From positions 186,353 to 250,352 of the forward strand of contig NZ_JH636437.1 of the NCBI RefSeq assembly GCF_000255655.1: a stretch of DNA of 64,000 bases, written 5' to 3'. Under the pieces are notes generated by a model. It did no database searches, was not told the DNA's origin, and saw only the letters and a program-made list of their open reading frames with translations. This document shows, piece after piece, positions 34,945 through 44,089 of the stretch. Each line of letters opens with the position of its first letter. The stretch's first letter is position 1. Position numbers and translations under genes: made by a program. Source of the DNA: Schlesneria paludicola DSM 18645. Its GTDB lineage: Bacteria; Planctomycetota; Planctomycetia; Planctomycetales; Planctomycetaceae.

Positions 34945-36243
34945 CTACGGCGTTTCTTTGATGCGAATCCGGCGGTATTCCATCTGGCCACTGTCGCCTT
35001 CGAGGCCGATGGGTCCACTGGCTGGAAGTGTCAATGCCTCTTCCAGGACTTCGTCGTTGCAGGTGCATCGGGCGACGTTGTTCTTCACCACGACGACCAA
35101 CTCGTTCCAATCCTGTGCACGATAGTGCTTCAGCGTCTTGTAAGGTCCGGCCAGAGGATAGTCGCGGCACTGCAATTGTGGCTTGCGGATGAAGACACCG
35201 CTGTCGGCGTTGGGCGTCGCTCGGAACTCAAGCTTCAACACGAAGTCTTTTGAGAACTCACGCTTGGTCCACAGCTGCTGGACGCGTCGGCCTTCAGCCG
35301 GCGTCGAGACAACCACGCGACCATGCTTCGCAATATACCGACCATCCGTGGTCGTCACCTGGCCGTCAAATGCGGCCTGGTGCTCCATCGTTTTTTGATC
35401 ACGGAAATCCCATCCCGTAAAATCTTTTCCATTGAACAACGACTCAAACCCGGCTTCCGGCTGAAAATCATCGTCGGTCGTTTCGAGGTAATTCAGCGTT
35501 GCGAGGATCGGTTTGAGGGCCGCGGCCCACTTTGCATAACCTGCGGCATTCGGATGCAGCAGATCAGGAAACTCTGCGACTTTAGCATTGCCTTGCTCGT
35601 CGGCGAAAAGGGGCCAGGTTTCCAGAAGTGTGACTTGCGCATCACCTTTCACGGCGGCGGCGTACAGCTTGTTGAGGGCTTTGATTTTTTCAGCCGGACG
35701 CTTCGCGGTTTCGGAACTTGGGAAGACCTGACACAGAATCACGGGCAGCTTGGGATCGTATTTTTTCAACGCGGCCAGGATCAGCTTGAGGTTTCCTGCA
35801 ATGACTTCGGGTTCCGCGTTCTCTTCGAGGTCGTTCGTTCCCATCAGTAGAACGACGCCCGTTGGTTTCAACGCGAGCACATCGGTTTGCAGTCGAATCA
35901 GCATTCCGCGAGTCGTATCGCCACCAATTCCACGGTTGGCAACTTTCACACCCTTGAAGCTTCCGCCGAGATCATCGCCCCAACCTTGGGTGATCGAATC
36001 TCCCAGGAACACGAGCGACTTCTGATCCTGATCGACACGCTTCGACCAGACCTCGTGCCGTTCCTTCCAGACATTCTGAAACCAGTCATATCGACGGATT
36101 GGACCCGCACCGGGCAGTCCGTCATCGGTTGCGGGCAATTCGAGACCGACCGATTTTTCCTGAGCGAACGCACCTGCGGGTGCGAGACCCAAAAGGAGAA
36201 CGGTGGCAGCCAACAGCAGTGAGACGAGGTTGATCTGTTTCAT
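34945..36243 (-). CDS. Secreted SGNH hydrolase fused to DUF1080 domain
   Basis: A 432-residue exported protein (signal peptide about 1-28, ending GAFAQ). Residues about 45-245 form an SGNH/GDSL hydrolase: block I FLGDSITQGW with the nucleophile Ser, block II GIGGDTT, block III GTNDLEE, and block V DLLHPNAAGY with Asp and His. Residues about 260-430 are a DUF1080 beta sandwich (FESLFNGKDFTGWDF, DFVLKLEFRATPNADSGVFIR, MEYRRIRIKE). The catalytic set is complete, so an esterase acting on acetylated sugars or glycans is likely, with the second domain binding or cutting the sugar chain. It stands alone. Confidence 0.9.
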   Translation of the reverse strand: MKQINLVSLLLAATVLLLGLAPAGAFAQEKSVGLELPATDDGLPGAGPIRRYDWFQNVWKERHEVWSKRVDQDQKSLVFLGDSITQGWGDDLGGSFKGVKVANRGIGGDTTRGMLIRLQTDVLALKPTGVVLLMGTNDLEENAEPEVIAGNLKLILAALKKYDPKLPVILCQVFPSSETAKRPAEKIKALNKLYAAAVKGDAQVTLLETWPLFADEQGNAKVAEFPDLLHPNAAGYAKWAAALKPILATLNYLETTDDDFQPEAGFESLFNGKDFTGWDFRDQKTMEHQAAFDGQVTTTDGRYIAKHGRVVVSTPAEGRRVQQLWTKREFSKDFVLKLEFRATPNADSGVFIRKPQLQCRDYPLAGPYKTLKHYRAQDWNELVVVVKNNVARCTCNDEVLEEALTLPASGPIGLEGDSGQMEYRRIRIKETP

Positions 36244-36445
36244 AGCGGTATCCTGATGATTCCGTCTCGGACTTGCAACCGGGGCGATAGCAACCGAGAT
36301 TACCTTGGAGAGACCGCCGTAAACCCAGCGACCGAACCCGTTTGTTCCTCACACTTTGACAGTGAACGGCGAAACGGCTCTGGCCTGGTTCATGCGACGG
36401 ATCGTCCCTGAATCCAAAACCTCCTTCGATACGAAAACGCTCGCG

Positions 36446-38011
36446 ATGAACACTCCCGTTCGAACACGATTTGCTCCCAGTCCCACCGGTTACATGCACA
36501 TCGGCGGCATGCGCACGGCCCTCTTCGCCTGGTTGTGGGCGCGTCACACGGGGGGAACTTTTATCCTGCGCATCGACGATACCGATCAGGAAAGAAATGT
36601 CGAGGCGGCACTTGGTCCGATCTTTCGCGCCTTCGAATGGCTGGGCCTGACATGGGACGAAGGTCCGAAGGTGGGTGGATCGTTTGAGCCGTACTACCAA
36701 TCACAACGCGGGCATCTCTATCAAGCGGCGGTTGAAAAGTTGCTGGCCGCGGGACGTGCGTACAAGGATTTCGATCCACCAGAACTGATCGCCGAAGATC
36801 GGAAAGAAGCCGAAGCGGCGAAGCGTCCGTACGTGACAGTGCGTCGCTCTCTGGAACTGTCGGACGCCGAACGTCAGCAACTGGAAGCTGCTGGAAAGCC
36901 GTTCGTCGTGCGGTTTCTGATTCCACGCGATCAGAAAATTGCCATCGACGATGCGGTACGCGGGCATGTCGAATGGGACTGCTCGTTAATGCCTGACCCG
37001 GTCATCATGCGCAGCAACGGCACGTTCCTTTACAACTTCGCGACGGTCGTCGACGACGCTCAGATGCAAATCACGCACATCATCCGAGCCGAAGAGCATC
37101 TCGCCAACACGCCTGTGCAGGCGTTGATCCATCTGGCGCTCGAGAACCCGATGCCGGTGTTCGCCCATATCCCGTTCATCACAGCGCCTGGTTCGACGAA
37201 GAAGCTTTCCAAACGCGATGTCGAAAAGCTGCGCAACAGCCCGCAACTGAAAAAGATGTTTGACCGTGCGGATGAAGTGTTTCCTCAACTGGGGATTGGC
37301 GATTCGAAGACATTGAATCCAGTCATGGTTGAGTACTACGAAAAACTGGGCTATCTGCCTGCGGGAATCCTAAACGCGTTGTCACGCCTTGGCTGGTCCC
37401 TGGATGGTAGCACAGAATTCATGTCGCTGTCGGACGTCGTTCAGAATTTCACGCTCGAACGAATCGTCAAAGCTCCTGCCGGCTTCGATCCTGAGAAGCT
37501 GCAATCGTTTCAGCAACATTGGATGAATCAACTGTCCATCGACGAAAAGGTCGCGGGCTGCTTGCCGTATTTGCAGCAGGCCAAACTGATCCCTGCCGAG
37601 ATCGACGAGCAAACTCGCACGAGCGTGGGACGCGTCATCACAGCGATCGCTGATCGGTTGCGAGTATTCAGTGACATTCTGGATTACAAAGAGTTTTTCA
37701 TCTCTGACGATGAGCTGACGTTCGATGCGAAGCCTTTCCAGCAACGCATTCGCGATACGGCGGAAGCGGTCGGCCTGCTCAAGGCGCTGCGCGAACAACT
37801 GGTCACTGCCGAGCCGTTTGATTCGGTGTCGCTCGACAAGCTTGTGCATGATTTCGTGGAGGCGCAAGGGATTAAGATTGGGCAAATTGTACATGCCTTA
37901 CGCGTGGCAATCACTGGGAAATCTGTGGGGATTGGCTTGTTTGATGCGATTGCGATCCTTGGACGTGAACGCTCGTTGCGACGCATTGATCGAGCATTGG
38001 CTCACGTGTGA
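36446..38011 (+). CDS. gltX: Glutamate--tRNA ligase
   Basis: A 521-residue class I aminoacyl-tRNA synthetase that charges tRNA-Glu. Signature HIGG at 18-21 ([14 protein letters not shown]), [10 protein letters not shown] at 42-51, and the second signature KLSKR at 253-257. The C-terminal anticodon-binding domain is of normal length. ATG 36446 gives a protein starting at the family-typical residue; in-frame starts at 36356 and 36392 add residues with no similarity. The gene is last before the presumed replication-origin region and reads toward it. Standard, with no sign of truncation. Confidence 0.95.
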   Translation: MNTPVRTRFAPSPTGYMHIGGMRTALFAWLWARHTGGTFILRIDDTDQERNVEAALGPIFRAFEWLGLTWDEGPKVGGSFEPYYQSQRGHLYQAAVEKLLAAGRAYKDFDPPELIAEDRKEAEAAKRPYVTVRRSLELSDAERQQLEAAGKPFVVRFLIPRDQKIAIDDAVRGHVEWDCSLMPDPVIMRSNGTFLYNFATVVDDAQMQITHIIRAEEHLANTPVQALIHLALENPMPVFAHIPFITAPGSTKKLSKRDVEKLRNSPQLKKMFDRADEVFPQLGIGDSKTLNPVMVEYYEKLGYLPAGILNALSRLGWSLDGSTEFMSLSDVVQNFTLERIVKAPAGFDPEKLQSFQQHWMNQLSIDEKVAGCLPYLQQAKLIPAEIDEQTRTSVGRVITAIADRLRVFSDILDYKEFFISDDELTFDAKPFQQRIRDTAEAVGLLKALREQLVTAEPFDSVSLDKLVHDFVEAQGIKIGQIVHALRVAITGKSVGIGLFDAIAILGRERSLRRIDRALAHV

Positions 38012-38080
38012 GCTCTTTCTCCTCTCTTCTTCAAATCTCTAAATAAGTTTCGTAGAAGTCTTATTAGAGGGACCTCAAAA

Positions 38081-38303
38081 TTGTGGATTGTTGGATTGTT
38101 GAATGGCCGAATTCGCCATGATGAAAACGCTTACGACGTCTTCTCCACAATCGTCGTCTGTGGAAACTTCGACGACAGCACGTCGAAGACCGTGTGGAGA
38201 ACTGTCACGAAGTCGTCGAGTTGTGATGATGGCTGAATCGCGGCGCCGTGGAGATGTGGACAACGCAGAAAGTTGCTGTCGAGTTATCAACAATCTGTCC
38301 ACA
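38081..38303. promoter_or_regulatory. Cluster of DnaA-box-like sites
   Basis: Sites resembling TTATCCACA: TTCTCCACA 38141-38149, TGTGGAGAA 38193-38201 (its exact inverse), TGTGGACAA 38255-38263, TTATCAACA 38284-38292, CTGTCCACA 38295-38303, and weaker TGTGGATTG 38082-38090 and TGTGGAAAC 38160-38168. None is the perfect E. coli box; the shared core is TCCACA. The density, seven in about 225 bases, is high. Confidence 0.55.
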
Positions 38304-38670
38304 ATCCGCTGACGCAGTGACACGCAAGAGACCTTGATGCCTAGGTAAATATCGAGGTTTGGGCGATTCGTGGAGTGAAATCAGTGCATGCGATGTTGCA
38401 CGTTTTTGAGGTCGCGTGATCGCATCAATGACTTGGTAAATCATGCCGTTTGGTCATCATCGTTTGAACATGACGAAGGCGTTGATGAGGTTGACGAGGT
38501 GAGCTTGGTTGAGTGTTCGGTGATCAATGAGCGGCCTCTTCGCATGTCGAAGTGAGTCGACTGGATCAATGGCTGATCGGTTGGGGATGATGCTAAGTGA
38601 TCAGGTTTGCAGATCCGGACAACCAGCACGAGGCAAGTCCGACCATCCAGTTCAACTCGTTTGGTTCTTG

Positions 38671-38796
38671 CGTTGCCAAGCGGGGAACTTGGCAACGCTT
38701 CCTCTTCATGGGAAGTGAGTGCGAGGCCCAGGCGGTTTTCCAGTTCGAAGAGAAACGAGTTCGCATGAAGCGTCACCAAGCAGGGGCTTGGTAACG
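38671..38796. repeat. Two family E palindromes (E5, E6)
   Basis: CGTTGCCAAGCGGGGAACTT followed by GGCAACG (38671-38697) and CGTCACCAAGCAGGGGCTTG followed by GTAACG (38771-38796). They are 73 bases apart, the same pairing distance seen at 29.4 kb. Confidence 0.8.
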
Positions 38797-38832
38797 AGGG
38801 GCAAACGAGGAACAAGAGAGAGCAATGTGAAG

Positions 38833-38997
38833 AGGCGTTACCAAGCGGGACGGCGTGTTGATTTAATCGAAAAATTGACGACGCGCGACGAGGATTAAGG
38901 AGTTACGGAGATGCTTTTCGCTGTAACTCCTTAATCCTCCTCGTCACCGCTCACGCACGGCGATTAAATCAACAGGCCGGGGAGCTTGGTAACGAGG
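38833..38997. repeat. Family E palindrome interrupted by a MITE (E7)
   Basis: The left half, GGCGTTACCAAGCGGGA (38834-38850), and the right half, GGGAGCTTGGTAACGAGG (38980-38997), together recreate the uninterrupted copy at 49921-49951 once the insert and one GGGA are removed. Confidence 0.9.
38851..38979. mobile_element. 129-bp MITE with 19-bp terminal inverted repeats and GGGA target duplication
   Basis: Ends CGGCGTGTTGATTTAATCG (38851-38869) and CGATTAAATCAACAGGCCG (38961-38979) are inverted repeats with one mismatch. The insert is flanked by GGGA on both sides (38847-38850 and 38980-38983). An inner inverted repeat, 38887-38906 with 38923-38945 (20 pairs and a three-base bulge), makes the whole insert foldable. 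It has no coding capacity. Confidence 0.9.
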
Positions 38998-39050
38998 GAA
39001 ATCCAGTGTTGTTGTCGGCCCCGAAGAGGAGGCGAGATCTCTCGTGGTTG

Positions 39051-40115
39051 CTACGCGCGTTCTTCGCGAGGGAGCTGCTTGAGCTGTTGGCGCAGCTTGT
39101 GGACCTGCTGCCTGAGTGATGGAACCGTGGGGATCAATTCCTTCAGGCGTGACAGGCTGTGCGAGACGGTCGTGTGCGAACGATCGAAGTAGTCGCCGAT
39201 CTGGTCCAGTGGTCTTCCGGTCAATTCGCGTGCTAATAGCATGGCGCACTGGCGGGGTAACGACAGACCTGCCTGACGTGATCGCGAACGGAGTTCCGAT
39301 GGGTCAACCCCGAACGCCTGGGCAACCTGGTTCACGATGGAATCGATCGACAAACGGGGTGAGCGATCTTCTTTTGCAAGCCATCGTTCAAGATAGGCCA
39401 CATCAATTGGGGCGGGTCGACGGGCATGGCGCAGTGTCAGATCCATGACGGTTTGACGCAGATCGCGAGGGGGAATCGGTAAGCGTTCTGCGAGGAACTG
39501 AGCCGATGCGGCAAACGGTTTGATGATCGGCAGCCGCATCTCTTGGAACCAGTGCTGCAACAATTGCACGCGGCTTTCGAGACTGAGCGGCGGCATCTGG
39601 ACACACAGTCCGCCATGACAGCGACTGACCAGTTTCTGGTCCAATTGAGGAATTTCGCCCGCAGGCTGACGTGAGGTCAGCAGAACCTGTGTTGTCCCTT
39701 CTTCGAGTGCATCGATCAGCATGACGAACCAGGGTTGGTAGGGTGAATCATTGCCCAGTTCGTGCAAATGTTCACAGACCAGCACATCGAGTGTACGGAA
39801 CTGTTCAAATAACTCGGCCAGTGATTGGCGTTCATCGGCCCGTCGAAGAAGTTCGCCGAGTGCACTGACAGTCAGATAGGCGAATCGCAAGCGTGTGTGG
39901 CGTCGTCGCAGTTGTTGCAGTGTCCAGCGAGCGAGGTGTGTTTTGCCGATTCCCGCAGATCCGTAGACCAAGGTGATTGATCCGGATGTGGCGGTGTCAG
40001 AGGTGTGACGGAGCCGCGTGACCGCGGCTCGAGCGAGGCGGTTTTCGTCCAAAGTCAGATATGTATCGACCTCTTGAATGGCCGACTTGCTCGACGCGAG
40101 CAACTCTTCGAACAT
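39051..40115 (-). CDS. dnaA: Chromosomal replication initiator DnaA (divergent, lacking domain I)
   Basis: A 354-residue AAA+ protein that should bind and open the replication origin. Walker A GSAGIGKTH is at 52-60 and the sensor-1-like VLLTSRQPAGEIPQL at 145-158. Domain IV, residues about 258-330, has LPRQCAMLLARELTG and the DNA-reading helix DRSHTTV (311-317). Two departures from the usual DnaA: Walker B reads LVCEHL instead of LIDDIQ, and the recognition loop has SHTTV where DHTTV is usual. The N-terminal DnaB-binding domain I is absent if ATG 40115 is the start. An in-frame extension to 40298 adds 61 residues with no similarity to domain I. No dnaN follows. Confidence 0.85.
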   Translation of the reverse strand: MFEELLASSKSAIQEVDTYLTLDENRLARAAVTRLRHTSDTATSGSITLVYGSAGIGKTHLARWTLQQLRRRHTRLRFAYLTVSALGELLRRADERQSLAELFEQFRTLDVLVCEHLHELGNDSPYQPWFVMLIDALEEGTTQVLLTSRQPAGEIPQLDQKLVSRCHGGLCVQMPPLSLESRVQLLQHWFQEMRLPIIKPFAASAQFLAERLPIPPRDLRQTVMDLTLRHARRPAPIDVAYLERWLAKEDRSPRLSIDSIVNQVAQAFGVDPSELRSRSRQAGLSLPRQCAMLLARELTGRPLDQIGDYFDRSHTTVSHSLSRLKELIPTVPSLRQQVHKLRQQLKQLPREERA

Positions 40116-40343
40116 CGTGAACCGACCTTCATGGCAGTCATGTTCGCAAGTGTCCTTTTGCTGGGAGTCGTCCGTGTGAGGCAATATCCTACTACAGTTC
40201 GGCCCGAATTTCCCAGCAACAAAGCGGCGATCGGAATTGCCCAGGGCGCGGTGGACGACTTTCCGGTGTGACGAGGCGTTGAGCGTTGGCGTTGACACTG
40301 CTATCGTTCACACGAAGGCGCAGTCACTGTTCTCGGGATCAAT

Positions 40344-41123
40344 ATGAACGTCTACGGAATCATTCCCGCTCGGTTGCAATCGACGCGGTTGCCTCGGAAG
40401 CTGTTGCTTTCCGACACCGGGCGAACCGTTATCGAATATACGTGGGAAGCCGCATCTCGTGCGACGAGCCTCAATCATGTGATTATCGCTGCGGACAGTG
40501 ACGAAGTGGCGACAGCGGTCAAGCAGTTTGGCGGTCATTGTGAATTGACGGGTGAACATCCCAGCGGCACCGACCGCATTGCGGAAGTGGCCGGTCGGTG
40601 TTGTGCTGACGGCGATATTTTCGTGAACATTCAGGGCGACGAGCCGGAAATGGACCCGGAGAATATCAATGCCGTCGTCAAAGCGCTGGTGGATTGTCCG
40701 ACAGCTCAAATGGCGACACTGGCGACGCCGCTGAAGTCGCTGGAGCAAGTTCAGGCGTCTTCCTGCGTCAAAGTTGTTTGCGCAAAAGATGGCCGCGCGC
40801 TCTATTTCAGCCGCTGTCCGATTCCATTTTGTCGTGATCGCGATCCGAACGAAGTGCTGGTTGCTGAACAACCGTGGCTGCTGCACCTGGGGATTTATGC
40901 CTACCGACGTGATTTTCTGTTCGAACTGACGAAATTGCCTCCGTCGCGGCTGGAACAACTTGAGAAACTCGAACAACTTCGAGCCCTGGAAGCGGGTGCT
41001 CGAATACAAGTCGCGATCGTCGAACATCACTCAGTTGGAATCGACACTCCAGAGGACTATGCTCGATTCGTCGAACGAATCCGCTCGAACCCAGCCCGCT
41101 CGCGTCTCGAGGTACATGGCTGA
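40344..41123 (+). CDS. kdsB: 3-deoxy-manno-octulosonate cytidylyltransferase
   Basis: A 259-residue enzyme that makes CMP-KDO from CTP and KDO for lipopolysaccharide. Motifs: IIPARLQSTRLPRK at the start, HPSGTDRIAE near 74-83, NIQGDEPEM near 96-104, and LYFSRCPIPF with the closing GIDTPEDYARF. Length matches the family. Its pairing with pyrG, 196 bases downstream, makes biological sense because CTP is the substrate. Divergently oriented from dnaA, with 228 bases between. Supports an outer membrane with KDO. Confidence 0.93.
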   Translation: MNVYGIIPARLQSTRLPRKLLLSDTGRTVIEYTWEAASRATSLNHVIIAADSDEVATAVKQFGGHCELTGEHPSGTDRIAEVAGRCCADGDIFVNIQGDEPEMDPENINAVVKALVDCPTAQMATLATPLKSLEQVQASSCVKVVCAKDGRALYFSRCPIPFCRDRDPNEVLVAEQPWLLHLGIYAYRRDFLFELTKLPPSRLEQLEKLEQLRALEAGARIQVAIVEHHSVGIDTPEDYARFVERIRSNPARSRLEVHG

Positions 41124-41165
41124 ACGCGGAAGGAAGACCGTAAACGGGGCGGCGGCCATAAGTAG

Positions 41166-41255
41166 CCTGTTGAAATAAGGGGGACAGGCACCTCGGTCAG
41201 AGGAATGGCAAGGCGTTTTTGACGCCTGGCGGAGCCAGCCCCGTGATTTCAGCAG
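41166..41255. repeat. Family D element with outer arms (D1)
   Basis: Outer arms CCTGTTGAAATAA (41166-41178) and TGATTTCAGCAG (41244-41255) flank a core. The core starts GGGGGACAGGCACC (41179-41192) and ends GGAGCCAGCCCC (41231-41242). An AGGCGT/ACGCCT hairpin (41211-41227) lies inside. Located between kdsB and pyrG. Confidence 0.75.
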
Positions 41256-41319
41256 ATTGCCAGGCCACATTCATCCTTTCGACGGCGTTCTCACAGATTT
41301 TTTGATTCAAAAGAGACTC

Positions 41320-42930
41320 ATGAGCAAGCACATTTTTGTTACGGGCGGCGTGGTTAGTTCTTTGGGAAAAGGACTGACTTCGGCGTCGATTGGGACGATT
41401 CTTGAACGGCGTGGTCTGCGGGTCCGGATGCAAAAACTTGATCCGTACATCAACGTCGACCCCGGCACGATGAGCCCCTTTCAGCACGGAGAAGTCTATG
41501 TGCTGGATGACGGATCGGAGACGGATCTCGATCTGGGTCACTACGAGCGGTTTACGAACAGCCCCCTGTCCCGCGAATCCAACTACACATCAGGCCGCAT
41601 TTATTCACGTGTGATTCAAAAAGAGCGTGAAGGAAAGTATCTCGGCAAGACCGTCCAGGTCGTGCCGCACATTACGGATGAAATCAAGGCGGCCGTGCGG
41701 GGCTTGTCCGGCCCCGACGTCGACGTGGTCATTACGGAACTCGGCGGGACCGTCGGGGACATCGAAGGGTTGCCGTTTTTCGAAGCGATTCGCCAGATTC
41801 CGCTGGATATCGGCCGCGAAAACTGCCTGTTTATCCATCTGACGCTGGTGCCATATCTGAAGGCGGCCAAAGAACTCAAAACGAAGCCCACTCAGCACAG
41901 CGTGCAGCAGTTGCGGGAAATCGGCATCCAGCCCGATATTCTGATCGTACGAACGGAACGTGAACTGGGACGCGAGAACGCCGACAAGATTGCGCTATTC
42001 TGCAATCTCGAAAAGCGGGCGGTCATCGAAGAAAAGGATAAGGAATTTTCGATTTACGAAGTTCCCGTCGGGCTCGTCGAATACGGTTTGGATAAACTGA
42101 TCCTGGAAAAGCTGCACCTGCAAGCCGGCCCATCGGCCATGGAAGATTGGGAGGATCTGGTTACTCGGATCAAGAATCCCAAGCACGAAGTCAATATCGC
42201 GGTCGTCGGCAAGTACATCGAACATCGTGATGCGTACAAATCGATCTATGAAGCACTCGATCACGCTGGTTTTGCTCATTCAACGCGTGTGATCGTCAAG
42301 CGGATCGAAGCGGAGCTGCTGGAACGGCAGGAAGCCGCGTCGGCCCTGGCGGGTATCGACGGAATTCTGGTTCCAGGTGGATTCGGTCATCGTGGGATTG
42401 AAGGGAAGATCCAGGCGGTCCGATTCGCACGGGAGCAGAATGTTCCTTACTTCGGGATCTGTTTGGGAATGCAGGTCGCCGTGATTGAATACGCACGTCA
42501 CCAGATTGGACTCGACGATGCAAACAGCACCGAGTTTGAAGGGGATACCCCGCATCCCGTGATCTGTCTGCTGGAAGAACAGCGAACAGTGGATTCCAAG
42601 GGTGGCACGATGCGATTGGGGGCTCAGCCCTGCCTCTTGAAGGAAGGTTCTTTGATCTCCGCCGTTTATAAGCGGAGCGAAATCTCGGAACGCCATCGGC
42701 ATCGATATGAATTCAATCCCGAGTATCGTCAACGATTTGAAGCAGGGGGCTTGTCGCTGTGTGGCAGCAGCCCCAGTGGCAAGCTGGTCGAAGCGATCGA
42801 AATTCCGAAGCATCCCTGGTTCGTCGCGGTACAGTTTCATCCCGAGTTCAAATCGAAGCCGAATCGTCCGCACCCGCTGTTTTATGGGTTTATCGAAGCC
42901 GCCCTCAAGCGACATCAGTCCCGGATGTAG
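41320..42930 (+). CDS. pyrG: CTP synthase
   Basis: A 536-residue enzyme that aminates UTP to CTP with glutamine and ATP. The synthase domain (1-270) starts [20 protein letters not shown] and contains [11 protein letters not shown]. The class I glutaminase domain has the nucleophile in FGICLGMQ near residue 390 and His-Pro-Glu in FHPEFKSKP near the end. Length and order are standard. ATG 41320 was chosen over a TTG 21 codons upstream because it gives the family N-terminus. Confidence 0.95.
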   Translation: MSKHIFVTGGVVSSLGKGLTSASIGTILERRGLRVRMQKLDPYINVDPGTMSPFQHGEVYVLDDGSETDLDLGHYERFTNSPLSRESNYTSGRIYSRVIQKEREGKYLGKTVQVVPHITDEIKAAVRGLSGPDVDVVITELGGTVGDIEGLPFFEAIRQIPLDIGRENCLFIHLTLVPYLKAAKELKTKPTQHSVQQLREIGIQPDILIVRTERELGRENADKIALFCNLEKRAVIEEKDKEFSIYEVPVGLVEYGLDKLILEKLHLQAGPSAMEDWEDLVTRIKNPKHEVNIAVVGKYIEHRDAYKSIYEALDHAGFAHSTRVIVKRIEAELLERQEAASALAGIDGILVPGGFGHRGIEGKIQAVRFAREQNVPYFGICLGMQVAVIEYARHQIGLDDANSTEFEGDTPHPVICLLEEQRTVDSKGGTMRLGAQPCLLKEGSLISAVYKRSEISERHRHRYEFNPEYRQRFEAGGLSLCGSSPSGKLVEAIEIPKHPWFVAVQFHPEFKSKPNRPHPLFYGFIEAALKRHQSRM

Positions 42931-42944
42931 TCGTTGGTTGAATC

Positions 42945-43013
42945 GGGGGACAGGCACCGTGGTGGCAACGATGTCAGCAGGCGTTCTCAAGGGAGAATGG
43001 AGTCCGTCCCCCC
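42945..43013. repeat. Family D element (D2), terminator-like end
   Basis: Starts GGGGGACAGGCACC and ends GGAGTCCGTCCCCCC, immediately followed by TGTTTTT. The ends can pair (GGGGGAC with GTCCCCC), and the T-run gives it the shape of an intrinsic terminator between pyrG and prs, although the loop is long. Confidence 0.6.
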
Positions 43014-43061
43014 TGTTTTTGCAGGCTAGTGAGGTTTCTTTCCATTCCGGAGATCCATTCG

Positions 43062-44081
43062 ATGGATTACTTGCGGCCTGATTTGGGCGGCCCCCGACTC
43101 GTTCCTTTCCAAGCGCCACAAGGTGACCTGGCGATCATTGCGGGCAGCGGAAATCCGCTGCTGGCGCAAACGATTGCGAACACCCTGGGGGTTTCATTGA
43201 TCCCTGCTCGGGCTCATATCTTCAGCGAAGGGAACGTGTTCGTCCGGATCAAGGAAAATGTTCGAGGCAAGGACGTGTTCATCATTCAGGGGTGTCACTA
43301 CCCCGTAAACGACAATTTCATGGAGTTGTTGTTCTGGATCGATGCCGCGCGGCGAGCCAGTGCCCAGACCGTGACGGCCGTGATTCCGTTCTTCAGTTAT
43401 GCCCAGGGTGACAAGAAGGACGAGCCACGCGTTTCGATTCGTGCGCGTGTGTGTGCTGACGCAATCGAAGCTGCGGGGGTCGACCGCGTCCTGACGATGG
43501 ACTTGCACAGCCCGCAGATTCAGGGCTTTTTCCGCGTTCCGGTCGATCACTTGTATGGCCGGATCGTGCTCGCGAACCACTTCAAGACTTTGAATGTTCC
43601 GGATCTGGTCGTCTGCAGCCCGGACGTGGGTTTTGCCAAAGGGGCGGCGGCCTATGCCAGTTTGCTCAATGCGCCCGTGGTGATTGGAAACAAGCACCGA
43701 GCGGATCACAGCGAGACGGTGCAGATTCTGGAAGTGATCGGAAACGTGCAGGACAAGAACGTGTTTCTGGTGGACGATCTGACCATTACGGGCCGATCGC
43801 TTGTGGAAATGGCCAAGACGCTCAAACTGCGTGGTGCCAAAGACATTTATGTCGGTGTCACGCATGGAGTGCTGTCGAGCGGTGCGGTGGCACGAATCGC
43901 CGACAGTGACATCAAGCGAATGTTTATCACCGACACGATCGAGAACTCATTCGATCCTTTGCCGCACAACTGCGAAGTGGTCTCGGTGGCCCCGCTGATG
44001 GCCGCCGCGATTCGCTCGATCCACGACCGTACGAGCGTCAGTATGCTGTTCCCCGAAAAAACTGACGAACCCCGTGCCTAA
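43062..44081 (+). CDS. prs: Ribose-phosphate pyrophosphokinase with variant PRPP loop
   Basis: A 339-residue protein of the PRPP-synthase family, which makes phosphoribosyl pyrophosphate from ribose 5-phosphate and ATP. Standard features: SGNPLLAQTIANTLG, LTMDLHSPQIQGFF near 147-160, and the catalytic loop NKHR near 213-216, equivalent to the KRR Lys/Arg pair. Unusual features: the ribose-binding loop reads VDDLTITGRSL where the family has a D-T-x-G-T end, and the segment before the active site is GDKKDEPRVSIRARV. ATG 43062 has GGAG nine bases upstream. It could be a true divergent Prs or a paralogue with altered use. Confidence 0.8.
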   Translation: MDYLRPDLGGPRLVPFQAPQGDLAIIAGSGNPLLAQTIANTLGVSLIPARAHIFSEGNVFVRIKENVRGKDVFIIQGCHYPVNDNFMELLFWIDAARRASAQTVTAVIPFFSYAQGDKKDEPRVSIRARVCADAIEAAGVDRVLTMDLHSPQIQGFFRVPVDHLYGRIVLANHFKTLNVPDLVVCSPDVGFAKGAAAYASLLNAPVVIGNKHRADHSETVQILEVIGNVQDKNVFLVDDLTITGRSLVEMAKTLKLRGAKDIYVGVTHGVLSSGAVARIADSDIKRMFITDTIENSFDPLPHNCEVVSVAPLMAAAIRSIHDRTSVSMLFPEKTDEPRA

Positions 44082-44089
44082 GTTTTTTC

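Larger units (their letters stand above)
38012..39050. other. oriC: Candidate replication-origin region and repeat block
   Basis: 1,039 bases without a gene, between gltX and the 3' end of dnaA. The left 300 bases hold a cluster of DnaA-box-like nonamers. The centre, from about 38340 to 38640, has no repeats that I recognise. The right end carries three family E palindromes, one interrupted by a 129-bp element. GC skew appears to change sign across it. A flanking A/T-rich stretch (38030-38070) may be the unwinding element. Confidence 0.55.

Noticed and set aside
38103-38312. Short frames in the origin region
   Set aside because: Composition comes from the DnaA-box cluster; no start signal and no similarity to known proteins.
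38671-38997. CRISPR array
   Set aside because: Repeats are palindromes of unequal spacing that include an insertion; there are no uniform spacers and no cas genes.
40289-40343. Promoter TTGACA before kdsB
   Set aside because: A TTGACA is present but no -10-like hexamer is found at 16-18 bases.
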